Source of the DNA: Echinococcus granulosus
Lineage: Eukaryota > Platyhelminthes > Cestoda > Cyclophyllidea > Taeniidae
Direction of reading: 5' to 3'
DNA: 64,000 bases
Assembly: GCF_000524195.1 (NCBI RefSeq)
Contig: NW_020170392.1
Coordinates: 1,551,928-1,615,927 of the forward strand
In this document: positions 51,701 through 64,000 of the stretch, piece after piece
Layout of the letters: each line of letters starts with the position of its first letter
Numbering within the stretch: position 1 is the stretch's first letter
Made by a program: the position numbers and the translations under genes
Notes under the pieces: generated by a model
What the model was told of the DNA's origin: nothing
What the model saw: only the letters and a program-made list of their open reading frames with translations
The model's database searches: none

Positions 51701-53854
51701 ATTAATTCTTCGCATTGGTGAGTTTAGGTTACGATACCAAAACTCTATTTGAGACAACACTTCAGAATTGACAGAGGACAGTTGTTACAATTGATAATGC
51801 ACTCCCTTTTTTTAAAGATGATGACCTGATAGGGAATAATTAAAGTAATAATTACCACGTTAAAAAGTAAAATCGATATTTTTTCCACACTCCTAGATAG
51901 CTATCTTTGCAATGTTGTTATAATAATACGGAAAAATTCTATAACACGCCATATTGTATAGCATTTAATCCACATCGGTTCTCAGCAATTCCTCTTGAGT
52001 TATTGTCTGAATGTGAGTGTTAATCCATTTCCCAGAATGTTTAGGGTTGACCACTATGAAAAAGAATAAAAATTTGTAACGTTCAAGGAGCTTAATTCTA
52101 GCACTCATACGGAACCATTAGGAATATGCAATTCAATTTTATCATTAAAGGCAAATTTAATTACACATGACAAAGTTAAACTTGATAACAACCAACACGT
52201 AAGTGCTTTTATTGGTCTAATGAGTCTTGCCATTAGGTTTGCACAAGATACAGATAAATGTATTTGCAAAAATTTTCCAAAAATTTTTTAATGAAAAATT
52301 CTATCATAACCAAGAAAAACAACTCAAGACGGTAACTATAGCAGTTGGCTATGCACACTGTCACACTGACGACCATGGCAATCAGCTACCTTCTTTATAA
52401 ATGAACATAAAGGAATGGCTGATATGGTATATTTTCGAAGAAATAAATCACAATTATTAATCGGCGTACTTTTATACGTTTGGCTTAAGTCTATTAAATT
52501 GTATGCTTAAAATTATTTAATAATGGGAAATAAACCATTCATAACGCATATTTACAGTGTGCTATAATCACTAAAATAGATTTGTGCACATAAAAATATA
52601 TGTACAAAATTTGTTTTTTTAAATAATGTTACATCCAGAGTTTATTCCATTTTAAGCCAATATGGTTTAAATTGGGTAGTTTACTTAATTTATTCAAGTA
52701 GGCAATGACATACATAGATTCGCTGCGGTGAGCCTGGAAGATTAAGCGGTCTTCCATTTGCTCTCGTCCAACTGACACGGGGTTGAGCTGAGCCCTGGGC
52801 TTGACACACCCAGGTCAGGGAGTCTCCTTCATCAACGATCTTCGATGCAAGCCCTGGAAGTATGATTGGCGCCTGAGTCACTACTAAACGTCCATAAGCC
52901 TCCGGCCACAAACGTCGTGGCAACGATTCTTTGAAGAAAATGAATAAAAATATGACAAAAAACATAACTCAGACCTAATATTATATAATATGTGGAAATG
53001 CGTCGAGGGAGAATACAGGTTGTAAGAGCATGTTTACAATCTCTGTAGAGCTTTGAACATTTCCATAAAATTTACTGCATAGAAATAAAATACCTTTAGC
53101 AATATCTAAAGTTCAATTTCTCCTCGATTAGTAAATGAGAAGACTCACTGATTTCCAGGACGCAACGGTACATTCCATTATCGGTAATATCGGCAAAACG
53201 GACTTCAAGTTGGTAGGTCTGAAGACGGTCAACGTCCATACCTGGCATATTTGGTGCAAAATCAGGTCTTCCAGGAAAAAATCTTGCTTGATACTTTTCC
53301 AGTCCATAGAGACCTATGCGTACTGGCTCTAGAAGTTTGCTGCCGATGCTAATTTGTCTCTCCCCATAATACCAGCTCGCTTGCTAAAAAAACAATCACA
53401 GTGCAACTATTTACTAACAGAATCACATCATAATTGTCTATATCTGAAATAAAACTTGTAAAGTTTTGCCCTAACAACTTTTTTTGCTAATAAGGAATAA
53501 CTACTGCAAAAGTTTTAGCATTATTCATTCAAAAAATGTTCGACTTATATAAAGGTTATCGTCACATTTTCAGAGATTCGGCAGTCTACTAAAAAACGGC
53601 CGCATTGCACCATAGATTCGCAAACTGCGCGGAAGTAAAAAATTATTGCAATTATTTTTTCTTACATTTATTTGAGATTCATCCAGAACCATCGTACAAT
53701 TTAAGTAACCAGTGTTTTTCTCCTGAACAACTTCAACATTGATCGAGTCAACAATTTGAGGTATGAATTGATTAACGCCCGAAGTGTAATGTGCAAAAAC
53801 TAGATTACCAGCTCCAACAGCTAGAGAGAGCACAAATAAAATATATTTGTACAT
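48749..53854 (-). CDS. Lachesin-like three-Ig protein (copy 2)
   Basis: Exons on minus: 53854-53666, 53383-53149, 52928-52714, 50565-50404, 49591-49418 and 48866-48749. Signal peptide and all three Cys-Trp-Cys Ig signatures are unchanged from the copy at 17173-22278. The gene lies well inside the unit. The anchor exon is still unidentified. Confidence 0.86.
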
Positions 53855-56800
53855 TAATTTAATAAACACTAAAATCCGAACACAGCGGTATTTATCAATA
53901 TATTAAAATAAAATCCATTTACAAATCAAGGTCATTTGCCAAAAAATTGGGAAGAACTGTGCAGTTAAACAAAAAAAATTAAGCCAACCAAATAAATATT
54001 TTTTTAAAAAAAGCAAGCTAATATTATTGTGTTCTGCTCGAGATAAACGCATGCTACTGTCATCAATGCGAGGGTCTCAACAAAAAGTATAATATTTTCT
54101 TACACAAATTAGGCTACCGTACACTTACAAGAACTTATTTAAGCTAAACTTAAGCAGTGCTATTATAAATCGAAGAATTTGTAATCAGTGTTTGCCTTTT
54201 TATTATTTGTAAATCTTCCAATCCGTTTCCTTACCGTTATTTGTATAAAACGTTAACGTGAAAAGTTAACTTTGCTCAGTCTTAAAATGGTGCGCCATCT
54301 TTTGCCACCATCGCGTATCTCATTGTCTTTAAATCACCAAAAAGTTACTTGAATTTTATGTCAATTTAATCTTTTGGGGCGACTTCCAAGGAGTGCTGAG
54401 TTCTTTTAGATCCCTTTGTGCACTCAATCAAAAGTTTCCTGATTAAAATGTCTTCTTTGTACGTTTTCCACTTTTTCCGTCACTTAAAAGTACCTTGATT
54501 ATTGTGATTGACTCATCTATCCGAGCCAATTTTTTGCGATGCCATAGAATTCGTACCTATTGTTATTTACGAAATTTTAGTTACTAGCACCAACCTTGCG
54601 CGACTCGGCTCTCGACTGATTCACTTGGTTTTTTCTGGGCATTAAATTCCAACGCACTTTTATGCTTGAAATTATGTACCGACGGTAATCCCATCCACCC
54701 GTGAGACATCTCTCGACTTATTTTTTGGCAAATAACTATTATTAGCTCAGTGCAAGTGCTTAGATTATCGATTCTCAGGGCCGAATTTTCTGGAACAACG
54801 GAACACCATGTGTGTTTCGCGTGGCAGTAGAATAGGCCAATGCACCAATCAGTAGCCTCACGCCCCCGCGTTCGAATCCCATTGGTTGGCATTCTTAGCT
54901 AGAACGCGCCTCTGCAGATCGTTTGGCAAATCCACAGGTCTAAATTCGGCCTCGATTTTCGTCCTCCAAGTTACATTCTACACTCAATAAACCAACTGTA
55001 GCTAGGTTCTTATGTTCATTAGTTTCTAATGTGTCAGACGATCGATTTGCCAAGATGGTTTTGAGCTTCTCAATTACTCTAACTAACGAGAGATTGATGC
55101 CAATGGGCTGCAGACGCTCATGTGCAAACGGGTGTTGATAGATTTGTCTTGGGTGTGTCCAAAATTTCATGAACATGCGTGTTTTATTATCACTTTACCG
55201 GTCTCCAACCCGTCTTACAAAGTTGTTGGAATTACAGATTCGGAGCCGTAAGCAAGTTCACTAGATGGGAGTTTATGATGAATGGCATATTGCTTGAGAG
55301 CCTCCAGGTTTCGCTCAGTATAATAGGATTTCATGTGAATATGGTATTTTTTTGTGTCGAGAATTGTTAATTAAACAGCAGCATTGTTTGAGGCAAATGT
55401 AAGTTAATCCAGGAGAAAACTTTACACCGTTTGCACTAAAGAGACTCGTGTAACTTCCGCATATTAGTGAAATAATTGTAGTTTTCAATATCTTACGCGA
55501 CCAACAAACCGGTTCCCATTCTAATGGGAACGTAGAAAATCACGTTGCATGTGATTAAATGTTCCCACACTGGTAGTGAGATGATTTCATTAGTATGGCT
55601 TGCTGTTCCTCTGAGGGCAAGAGCATCATAGTACTTATTTCCGAGGCTAGAAATTCATGCGAGCATGCATTTGTGGTGGGGATTGCAACACATGAAGTAG
55701 GTACAGCGTGGACCTGATCGGTAAAGAACTGCAGATAGTAGAGAATGTCATATAATCCCCAGCATTAGTGCAAATATTTAATCTTAAGAATTTATCAGCG
55801 AGAAAACCAAAATATCATTGGGCTGTTATAGAAATTGAAATATTCCACCCTTAGAGTATGTTTAAGGCCACTTCAACTAACAACTGGGGAACCAGTGAGA
55901 ATGGCTATTTTAAAGTTAGCTTACCGGTAAAAAGGCGACTTGTTGTATTTGACCCCTATAAGATGTAACAAGTGGCAATTGTTCAGGGGTTATAATCGCT
56001 ATAAAAAACAAATGCTCCAGTTACATAAGAGTGGTGTAATTGTTAATAGTATCTGTTGGTTGATTTCTTCTAAACAAAATAAGTTGCGCCTACGTAGAGC
56101 AAGCTAAATGCATCGGCAAATCAAGCATATACTCTGTCCAGGTGCAAATACTTTCAACACGCGATATTTTGTGCAAAAGGCCTTAAAATTAGACCGTAAA
56201 CAATAACAGTGAAGTTTAGGTAGCATGGAACATACGGAAGGGCTAGAAAGGATGACGGCTTCATAACTCCGTGATGGTTTAAGAAGTTGTTTGTAAATTT
56301 TTATCCACATATTCAAAATCATGTCCAAAAGTAGCAATCCATATTAATTTTAAAAACAGTGTTAAATATACATCAAAAATAGGTTATATTACATCAAATA
56401 TTGAAAGAGATCACATGGTTCTGTGAGTTCCAGGGTCCGGTCTTAACGACCAGTTCAAATTAACTTGAAGATATATTAGAACTAATAATGCTAAAAAATG
56501 GCAAATTCCACCATTACTTTCAAGTGATGTTATATTTTTGAATGCTGGCTATGTAATGTCACCCAAAGTAAATAAACTTCCGACAAATGGGTTAAGTGAC
56601 GGTCTCAAGGCAAATGTGAAAGGCGAACGAATGGCCCAGCTCTTCTTTCGAGAAAAGGACTGTGAAGGATTTTTGGGTACATTCTCACCCCTTGGAGAGG
56701 AAAAGGGCTTCTACGCACATTGCTCCGAGCGTAACACCCACGTTGGTATTTCAATAGACCACCTTTTTATCTAAGCAGCCACCACCTCTCCTTTCGTGAA

Positions 56801-59800
56801 GAGTAGAAAGTATCGACAAATCTGCCATTCTTTAAAGAATCCCCAAGCGATATACTAAAGCACAATGCCAAAACCATCTCAACGTATATTGCATGAATGG
56901 CGATTCCATGAGTTTACCCTTGCATGGCGGTTTCTATGCAGTTGCAGTCCCTTTTCTACATCTCAGTTGTAACTAACTACTCAATCAGCCGAACGTCAGC
57001 ATCAGCAAACTTCGTGCTCTGTGTAATGACATTTTAAAAGGTATGACATTCGCAAATCTAATTTATCGGTTGTTGTAATCATGCGTTTAGGAACAACATA
57101 AATCGAGTTTTGGGTATTAAAATAATAAATAATAACCAGAAGTATTTAAAACAATCTTATTCAAACGCATCGACTGTACACATTTATCTTAGACCAACTT
57201 TCATTATGATTACCCTGTAATTAGGAATGAAAACGAAAGCCACAGTGCTGCTGGAATTTGTTCATGCCATTTTGAGAATCAGTGAACCTTTCTTGTAGTT
57301 TGCGAAATCGTTTAAAATACTATATACAATCTACAGCAAAATGGCTAAGGAATTCTCTGAATTATAAGATAATGTCTCTCTGTTGCTACATACGCACTTG
57401 GCATCGTATACCTCAATTAGGAAACCTACTTGCATTTTGTTCTTCAATTAGATATGCAATGGCCTTTATTCTTGCGCGATTAATTATGAAGTATTCTATG
57501 TCCTCTGTCTTCTTAATTGTAAAGAGGCACAGTCGATCAGTTTTCTACCTCGCCATAGTTATAAAGTGTAGATGCATGTAAGTGAGGCGATGCCTCACCA
57601 TTAATTCATTTGAGTTCCCAACTCTTGGATTTGGTAATTTCATTTATGGTCATTTTGAAGATCGGTGGAAAGATGGAGAGTGGGAAAAAAAGGACCAATT
57701 AATAGACTAGAGAGTGAAGCTTACGATGTGTACAAGTTTAACTTTCAAATCGATGCCAACATCCTTAAATCCCAAATCGTTTGGTGGTGTTGCTTTATGT
57801 AGAAATGTTGATAAAGTAGACTACGAATGCCATTTGACATGATTATTTAGTAAAAAAAAACGTTCCTTTCCCACTCGCAAAAATAATAAACATGAGACAC
57901 CTTGGCTCCAAATATTTTACTCCTTTTTTTTGAGACTGATGGTCCCTCCAGAAAAAGCATATTATGAAATTACCGCATTGCTTACAGTTCACTACATATC
58001 CACTGTTAGATCACGATCTCGACCATCATTTGTGGGTTTCTATAGTAGTATCAGGTTTTTTAATAAATGGGAGGGGTAATTTTGAGTTGGGGTACGTTAC
58101 AAGGCCCAATGCTTCGAGCATGATTTGTAGAAGCCGAGTCAGTGTTCTCGCAACACTGCAGAATTAACCAAATAAAGTGCTATCCTGCAGATTTCGTAAT
58201 AGTCTTTACCACCCAATTGCGCTAACACCTTCAAGAAGTGCCTGACTGTCACTTAGCTGTCACCTAATCAACATTTAAACGTTGCTAAACACATCACAAT
58301 TAAGGCAGAAATTTAGTGTGGATTAATTTAAATTTTCAGGTTTGTAAAATCCTGGTGTATTTTGCATGAAATCGTAATATCTGAAAAAGCTTGATTTATT
58401 ACTGAAACACCACATTTCAATTAAATGTGCTGGAGAGTGCTCGCCCTAATATTTTTAGCCTATTCCCATGTTAGTAACTCCAATCTAGCAAAAAGCCACA
58501 CAACACACAAGTGCAGGTTTCCCAATTCTCAGGAGGCAAAGTGTGCAATTTCGTTGATTCAACTCCTTCCACAGTTACTCAAATGTAATCTTGAAATCAC
58601 CCAAGACTTATCAAATTGATATTTTTAAGAGAGAGTAGTTTTGTAAGAATCGAAGCAGCTATACAAGATTTCCGTTCCACTTTTCTTTAAGTTCGCACCA
58701 TGCAGAAATGCATCTAACAATTTGGTTGCTGGTACGACTTTTTCAGCACATACATAGACTGTTGGAATTAGTTAGGTTTGATGGGTCACCTTAACAAACT
58801 CATTACCACAAATGTGTTTGCACTTGCTTGCATATTTGACTCAGTTTAAAACAACAAAAGTTTTAGTACTTGAAAAGGCGTGCAAATGCGTGCTAGATAG
58901 CTGGAGGGTGAGAAAGTGTCACACTTTGCCACTTGGCAGCGATAAAACGCTAATCCTTTATTACTTTTGTATCAAAATTAACATTCACAATAACATGCTA
59001 TCAATAACCATCTTTATTATTATTATTATAATTATTGAAATCTAGGGCTCTACGCCACGATGTAGTTGGAAAAAGGGGTTGATGTTACAAATATTTTGAA
59101 GTTTCAAAGTGCAAAGGTTGTGAAAAGCTCTTCCAAAATTTCCACAGTGACTGAATACATAATCACATATTAAAATAAAAAACTACTTAAAATAGATATT
59201 TGGGCAATCCGCAAAGTGGGCGAGAAGTTGAGAACCACAAACTATGAAAGTTTTGTGTAGCTCTACCCTCGCATTGAGAAAAGGGGGCAACACCTCCACT
59301 AAGTACCAGTTAAAAACTAGACTAATCTAATGTTCCTCACGGGTGCTATGGTAGATTGCACCCAAACTACCGCCTGATAATGTGAAAGTCTTCACTAGCA
59401 TGAGAAAGCTAGGTGGAGCATTTGGAGCGTTGAAACTGGAGTGATTCTTAAGCCGTTATTTAAAGCGTCAATGCCAAATTCACGGAGATGACTCACGGAG
59501 CGGATTGCTTGCGCCACGTAGCTTTGCAAGCAAAACAATGCCAAGATATCAGAGAACATACGCAAACACTTTTCTTGCTTATTCTCTTCCTCTCGTCTAT
59601 TCGCAATGGTGTAAATTCTACTTACTCGTTAATACTGTAGTGCCGACTCATCCACCTCAGGAGAGATTCCATGCGGTGCATTTAACTCTGAGTTAATATT
59701 ACTCATATCCTTATAAAAACGCCACGCACAGACAGCTGTCAAACTAATCTTTTACGTTGACTTCTCGCTAGCCGCAGGTAGACGCTGGGTAATGCCAGGG

Positions 59801-61471
59801 TAATTCACAGCCATTTTTGCAGGAAAGTTGTTTAATTTGCCTGTGTGGCAAGGTGGAGGGCAATAGTCACATATCGCACAATCTATGTAGTAGATAAACA
59901 AGACCTCGAGATATATATCACCGCACCAGCTCCACCGTACAGACACAGTTTAGGTATTTTTCGAATTACATAATCAACATCCTATTTTCTAGTGCAGCTA
60001 ACACTTCGCGTATCCTGTAAGCAGACGGCATGATGCTAGCTAGCAAAGTAGTTAGTTTCGTGCCAAAAAGGTAGTTTTTTGTCTTTAATTCTTAATCAAG
60101 TCGAAAAACATGGCAGTAAAGAATGGTGTGACTGCAAACTTCCAATTTTCTGGAAGTTCGCATTGCCATAAATAAGTTCCAACATTCCGGGACGTTGCGT
60201 TCTCGCTCAGGCCCCCCTGTTTGGGTGACATTACGTGCAGAAGTACTTTAAGTGGATAACTATAGGGCCGAGGTCAAGCATTTACTGTAAATGGGTGAGA
60301 CTGAGAGCAACGCGTGTCTCTGGTATTCTCAGCTGGTCGGCTAGCTACCACCTACCTACACGTCGTGCCCTCTCGTCTACTAATACCTGTCAGCAAATAA
60401 AGGCATCTGTTTCGAAATCTACCTATTAATCACTCTGGCTGAGAGTTCTACAGAATCTAAACTCAAGCTTACAACACCACTTCAAAACAGTAGCTTTCAA
60501 TGTAAGATCATATAGTGGCAGTGGTGCATGTGTTTACAATTCGGAAATGTGACTGTTAGTGTAATAATGGTATGATTGCTATCAATAAAGTAGCAGGTTG
60601 CTATGAAACGAATGACAGCTAATTTATTCTCCTGTATGGATACGCCAAGGTGATTACTTTTAGAGAAAAGAAAATTACCAAAATAATAGTGAAACACCAC
60701 TAGAGTTCGGTGGACGAATAGCAGAAATGGAAATTTTGCAAGTTCTGTCCCCAGAAGTATGTTTATCTGACGCCAAAGTGGTTCTAAATCTAGCACAAAG
60801 CCACCAACTTGTGCGTAGATGCGCATGCACTAGACGGCATTTGAACCCTAATAGACATGTGAGAGGAACCAAATCCCAGGCCGCATATTGCATTTCACTA
60901 ATGAACCACGAAAAGTTAACGAATTGATGAGGGTTGAACTGTTAGAAGTCAAAAGGCAGATATTTAAAAGCAGTGCAGGGAATATTCAGTTCTGAAGTGA
61001 TTTCTATGATCATCAGTTCATTCTTCGATGCAGAATTCACCAAAACACCGTGTATTCTGATGGTAAAATGGATCACGAAGTCATTGAAGTTGAGTCGGAA
61101 TTAAAACTTACCAAAAGTGCTACAATAACTGAGTTGAATTCTTCAAAAAGGAGATAATATTGCACAACAACGACTAGCCAACGGGTCTTCCGCGTGCACT
61201 AGTTGGTTGTAGGCTGATCAGAGAATTTTTCAGCGTTGGTTTAAAAATTTAACACCTTCCTTCAAAGTCACACCAAACATAATGTCCATTAAAAGTGATT
61301 ATTTTGGAACATTAATTGGAATTATTCTGGGACTAGAGGAATCATGGGCAAGGTTACAATTACAGAAGGGGGAGGTCAAAAACAATAAGGGAACAGAGTT
61401 ATTCAGGTAGAGACTATGGTACAAAAGGAGAATGAGAAAGGAGACTAGGACCAATGGGAGCCAAAGTGGCT
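53855..61471. other. 7.6-kb gene-poor stretch (copy 2)
   Basis: Repeat of 22279-29895. Inverted repeats are at 55512-55531 and 57582-57598, with the ATT run at 59013-59036. Nothing else is recognisable. Confidence 0.5.
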
Positions 61472-64000
61472 TTACTTTTTAGACTTAGGCCTCATAGCAT
61501 GTCGAAGATTACGCAGGAGTGTTGCCGTTCGGTGCCGTTCAGTCTTCTGAGAAGACGATGGCAAATTCGCCAACGCTGATGGATCAGACGCCCCACTTTG
61601 AGCACATGCCTCGACATCATCTTCTGATATAAGGCTTTGGGAATAGGGCTTCAGAGGGACGAAGTCATCGCAGGTGGCTAAAAAGTTCAACAAAAGATTA
61701 AAATGTGTTGGTAAAAAGAAAAAATTGAATGTTCTACGTAGACAAAACTTACAATTAATGCCATCCTGCTTCTGAGCCTCCACAAGGAGACGCTCTGTCA
61801 TCACAGCTAAACGTTGACTACCCTGTGAAATGCCGAGATAGATGCGAGCCAGACGGTTATTGGCTTCCCGTAATCGATCTCGGAGATTCCGATTTACATT
61901 AAGTTGTTGTTCTAACTGTAAATGAAAGAGAACGGGCGTGAGTCTCCCAGCATAACTTCCACAAAAGAAAGAAATTTGGTAAGGACATACAGTAGTTCCG
62001 ATAGCATTGTATTGTTGAGTCAGCAGGTGCGCCAATGAACGCAGCTCTTCAATATCATCTAGTGTCTCAATAGCCCAGATCAATTCCTGAATAGGGGCCT
62101 TGGACCAACTGCGCGGTGGACTCGGAGAATCTGGAATTCTTTTGAAATCAACGTGTGCGGCAGTATCTGCCACGGCCTCGTATACCAGCGAGGCACTAGC
62201 ATCTCCATTAAGGAGACGACTCAGACGAAGACTAGTATCCAATAACTCATCGGCCCGTGTTCGCAGTAATTTGGATCTTGAAGAGCGCTTTACTATAGAA
62301 ACCATTTCCTTCAGGAGATTCCAGCATCTACGAAGCAGGGATTTGATTTCACTTCTGGATTCAAGGTTGAGGGAATTGTGGCTTATCTCCGAGGCTGGTG
62401 TCGACGGACGTGGTGGTAAATCATTTTGAGAGGACAGAAGAGCCTCAGCAGTAGGTGATCCATAATGATGGCCATTCGTTACCGCTGGAAGTTCACGGAC
62501 CTCAGGAAGTTTTACCCGGTAGACTGGCAGACAAGAGGGGTCTATCGGTTGAACCATATCCCAATTGGACATCAACTCAAGCTGCGCTTCAGTACAATCT
62601 CTCGAAGGAAAAAAGTTGGATGTAGATGAGCGATTAATAAGATTTTCTCCACCAGGTAGATTGTTCAAAAGATAGAGTACTTCAGTGTCACGAATGTTGA
62701 GAAGTCTACGTAAATACAATTCTGTGGAAGGAATCTCAAAGGACACAGAAGGGTACGACGCTTTTCTCACAGTGGGAGCATTGAAAGGTTGGCGGGTGTC
62801 ATCAACTAACCACAATCGCAACTTGGAGAGTTGATTAGCCAGTGTGGCCAAGGGGAATGGAGAAAGTTTTTTATAGTGGCCTGTGTATGTCGACAACGAT
62901 TGCAAAAAGGCATCCAAAGACTGAATAACACGGCGCTTTTGTAAATCCTGTTCTGTCGAAAGATCAAGGTTAGGTTCACTCTGACTGTAGTACTTTGTCA
63001 ACAGCTTTGGCTTTGTAGCATGTAAAGATAAAAATTCGGCCGAGAAAGTTGGAGCTAATGGAGAAGTACGGAACAACGGTTCCGACTTCAGACTGGATTT
63101 GGCATTCAGCTGCTGATCCACCTCAGCAGGTGCCAGATGACAAATACAGGTTAATCCAGCAATCGGCACATTTGGGGTGGGCCGTAATTTGCTCGAAGCG
63201 CGTTGACATAGGTTCTGGAGTCTGCTGAAGAAATCGAACCAACTTGATATTAGGAATTCAACCTCATCGTCGAGAGTGGATTTTTCTTGAGCACAACCAA
63301 GGGCCTGATAAATAGAGCGCCGCAATTGTGCATGGAGGCAAGCAGCAACGCAAAGGAGAGATTTAGCGATAGATGACGAATCGCATTCCTGATCATGGTT
63401 CCTATCACAATTCGTGGTAAGAAAGTCGGCAGCAGATGAAAGGAAACTTGAGTCAAACGGTTGGAAAGTGAATGGAGAAATGCGGTCATTATTCAGATTA
63501 GATCCAACATCCATGGCACTAGAGGCAAGAGCCAAGCTGTGAAAGGCAAACTTCAGATCAAAGAGGAGAGAAGAGAGCTGCGCGGTCAGAGAGGAAACAG
63601 AAGAAGAAAGGATTGGGAATTCAAGGAAAGAAGAAGGAACGGAAGCAATGTTCATGGTATCACTAACAAAGTGCTGAAGAATAAAAACTTTATCCAAGAG
63701 TGAGGCATAAAATGAAGAAAGGGTCATTGGACAATAATCCTTATGGTGATTGCGAGAAAAAGAACGATCGTCATGACAACCAGGAATGAAAGACGAGGAA
63801 GATGAAATAGGATAATTAAAAGGAGAGGAGGGAAAAACATCATTTGGAGAAGGAGAAGAGACATCACCAGATAAACCGACGGAAGTAGCTAAGGTTTGTG
63901 AATCAAGAACCAAAGACGACGATGTATTAAAAACACGCGGCACCACCACCGGCAACTCCGACACCGACATCAACGCTGAATCGCGAGCTTTGGCCTCACT
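61472..64000 (-). CDS. Uncharacterised Ser-rich / coiled-coil protein, open at window edge (copy 2)
   Basis: Same gene as at 29896-32424: ATG at 63970, TAA at 61472, stop-free 75-nt introns at 61990-61916 and 61752-61678. The reading frame remains open upstream of the ATG to the last base of the window (codons for SEAKARDSAL), so the true start may lie in an exon beyond 64000. If the right flank continues natively, this is the copy that keeps its 5' end, whereas the copy-1 gene is cut at the junction. Confidence 0.8.
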   Translation of the reverse strand, partial: SEAKARDSALMSVSELPVVVPRVFNTSSSLVLDSQTLATSVGLSGDVSSPSPNDVFPSSPFNYPISSSSSFIPGCHDDRSFSRNHHKDYCPMTLSSFYASLLDKVFILQHFVSDTMNIASVPSSFLEFPILSSSVSSLTAQLSSLLFDLKFAFHSLALASSAMDVGSNLNNDRISPFTFQPFDSSFLSSAADFLTTNCDRNHDQECDSSSIAKSLLCVAACLHAQLRRSIYQALGCAQEKSTLDDEVEFLISSWFDFFSRLQNLCQRASSKLRPTPNVPIAGLTCICHLAPAEVDQQLNAKSSLKSEPLFRTSPLAPTFSAEFLSLHATKPKLLTKYYSQSEPNLDLSTEQDLQKRRVIQSLDAFLQSLSTYTGHYKKLSPFPLATLANQLSKLRLWLVDDTRQPFNAPTVRKASYPSVSFEIPSTELYLRRLLNIRDTEVLYLLNNLPGGENLINRSSTSNFFPSRDCTEAQLELMSNWDMVQPIDPSCLPVYRVKLPEVRELPAVTNGHHYGSPTAEALLSSQNDLPPRPSTPASEISHNSLNLESRSEIKSLLRRCWNLLKEMVSIVKRSSRSKLLRTRADELLDTSLRLSRLLNGDASASLVYEAVADTAAHVDFKRIPDSPSPPRSWSKAPIQELIWAIETLDDIEELRSLAHLLTQQYNAIGTTVCPYQISFFCGSYAGRLTPVLFHLQLEQQLNVNRNLRDRLREANNRLARIYLGISQGSQRLAVMTERLLVEAQKQDGINCKFCLRRTFNFFFLPTHFNLLLNFLATCDDFVPLKPYSQSLISEDDVEACAQSGASDPSALANLPSSSQKTERHRTATLLRNLRHAMRPKSKK

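Larger units (their letters stand above)
32425..64000. repeat. 31,576-bp tandem unit, copy 2
   Basis: Direct repeat of 849-32424, joined head to tail without spacer. It runs to the last base of the window, where its final base corresponds to 32424; whether a third copy follows cannot be seen. The G run at 44015-44030 and the T run near 38666-38676 have exactly the copy-1 lengths, although homopolymers mutate and are misread easily. This favours an assembly duplicate or an extremely recent event. Confidence 0.95.

Overview
The window looks like AT-rich metazoan nuclear DNA, most likely from a flatworm and possibly a tapeworm. The genes are split by GT-AG introns, and many introns are extremely short: 33, 35, 37, 37 and 43 nt, with a second group at 75, 75 and 83 nt. 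From memory, two short intron classes of about these sizes have been reported for tapeworms. The protein families found (tetraspanin, HAP40/F8A, a sperm-protein-17-like RIIa/IQ protein, a lachesin-type Ig cell-adhesion protein) are animal families. No prokaryotic gene organisation, CRISPR array, rRNA gene or convincing tRNA is visible. The species is not determined.

Layout. Bases 1-618 are anonymous sequence, followed by a 100-base N gap (619-718) and 130 bases of unique sequence. From base 849 to the last base, the window is one 31,576-bp unit present twice in direct tandem (849-32424 and 32425-64000). I found no substitution or indel at any place compared; a 16-base G run and an 11-base T run have the same length in both copies. 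The block ends exactly at the window edge (64000 = 848 + 2 x 31,576). A false tandem duplication made during assembly is the leading explanation; a very recent real duplication is the alternative.

One unit, in copy-1 coordinates, holds these genes. (1) A tetraspanin on +, exons between 3096 and 4893, first exon not found. (2) A convergent HAP40/F8A1 homologue on -, about 6929 to 5663, split by micro-introns. (3) A sperm-protein-17-like gene on +, with an RIIa dimerisation domain at 8503-8767, an alternative short 3' exon at 8874-8945, and a phase-compatible IQ-motif exon at 14010-14135. (4) A three-Ig lachesin-like adhesion gene on -, 22278 to about 17000. (5) A large uncharacterised gene on -, 32394 to 29896, whose long open frame runs through two stop-free 75-nt introns. 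About 7.6 kb between genes 4 and 5 has no recognisable gene.

The genes do not form an obvious pathway or operon; this is an ordinary stretch of animal chromosome. The main value of the window is in the exact duplication and its breakpoints, which cut the 5' side of gene 5 and may separate the tetraspanin from its first exon, and in the splice structures. I found no convincing previously undescribed biological system.
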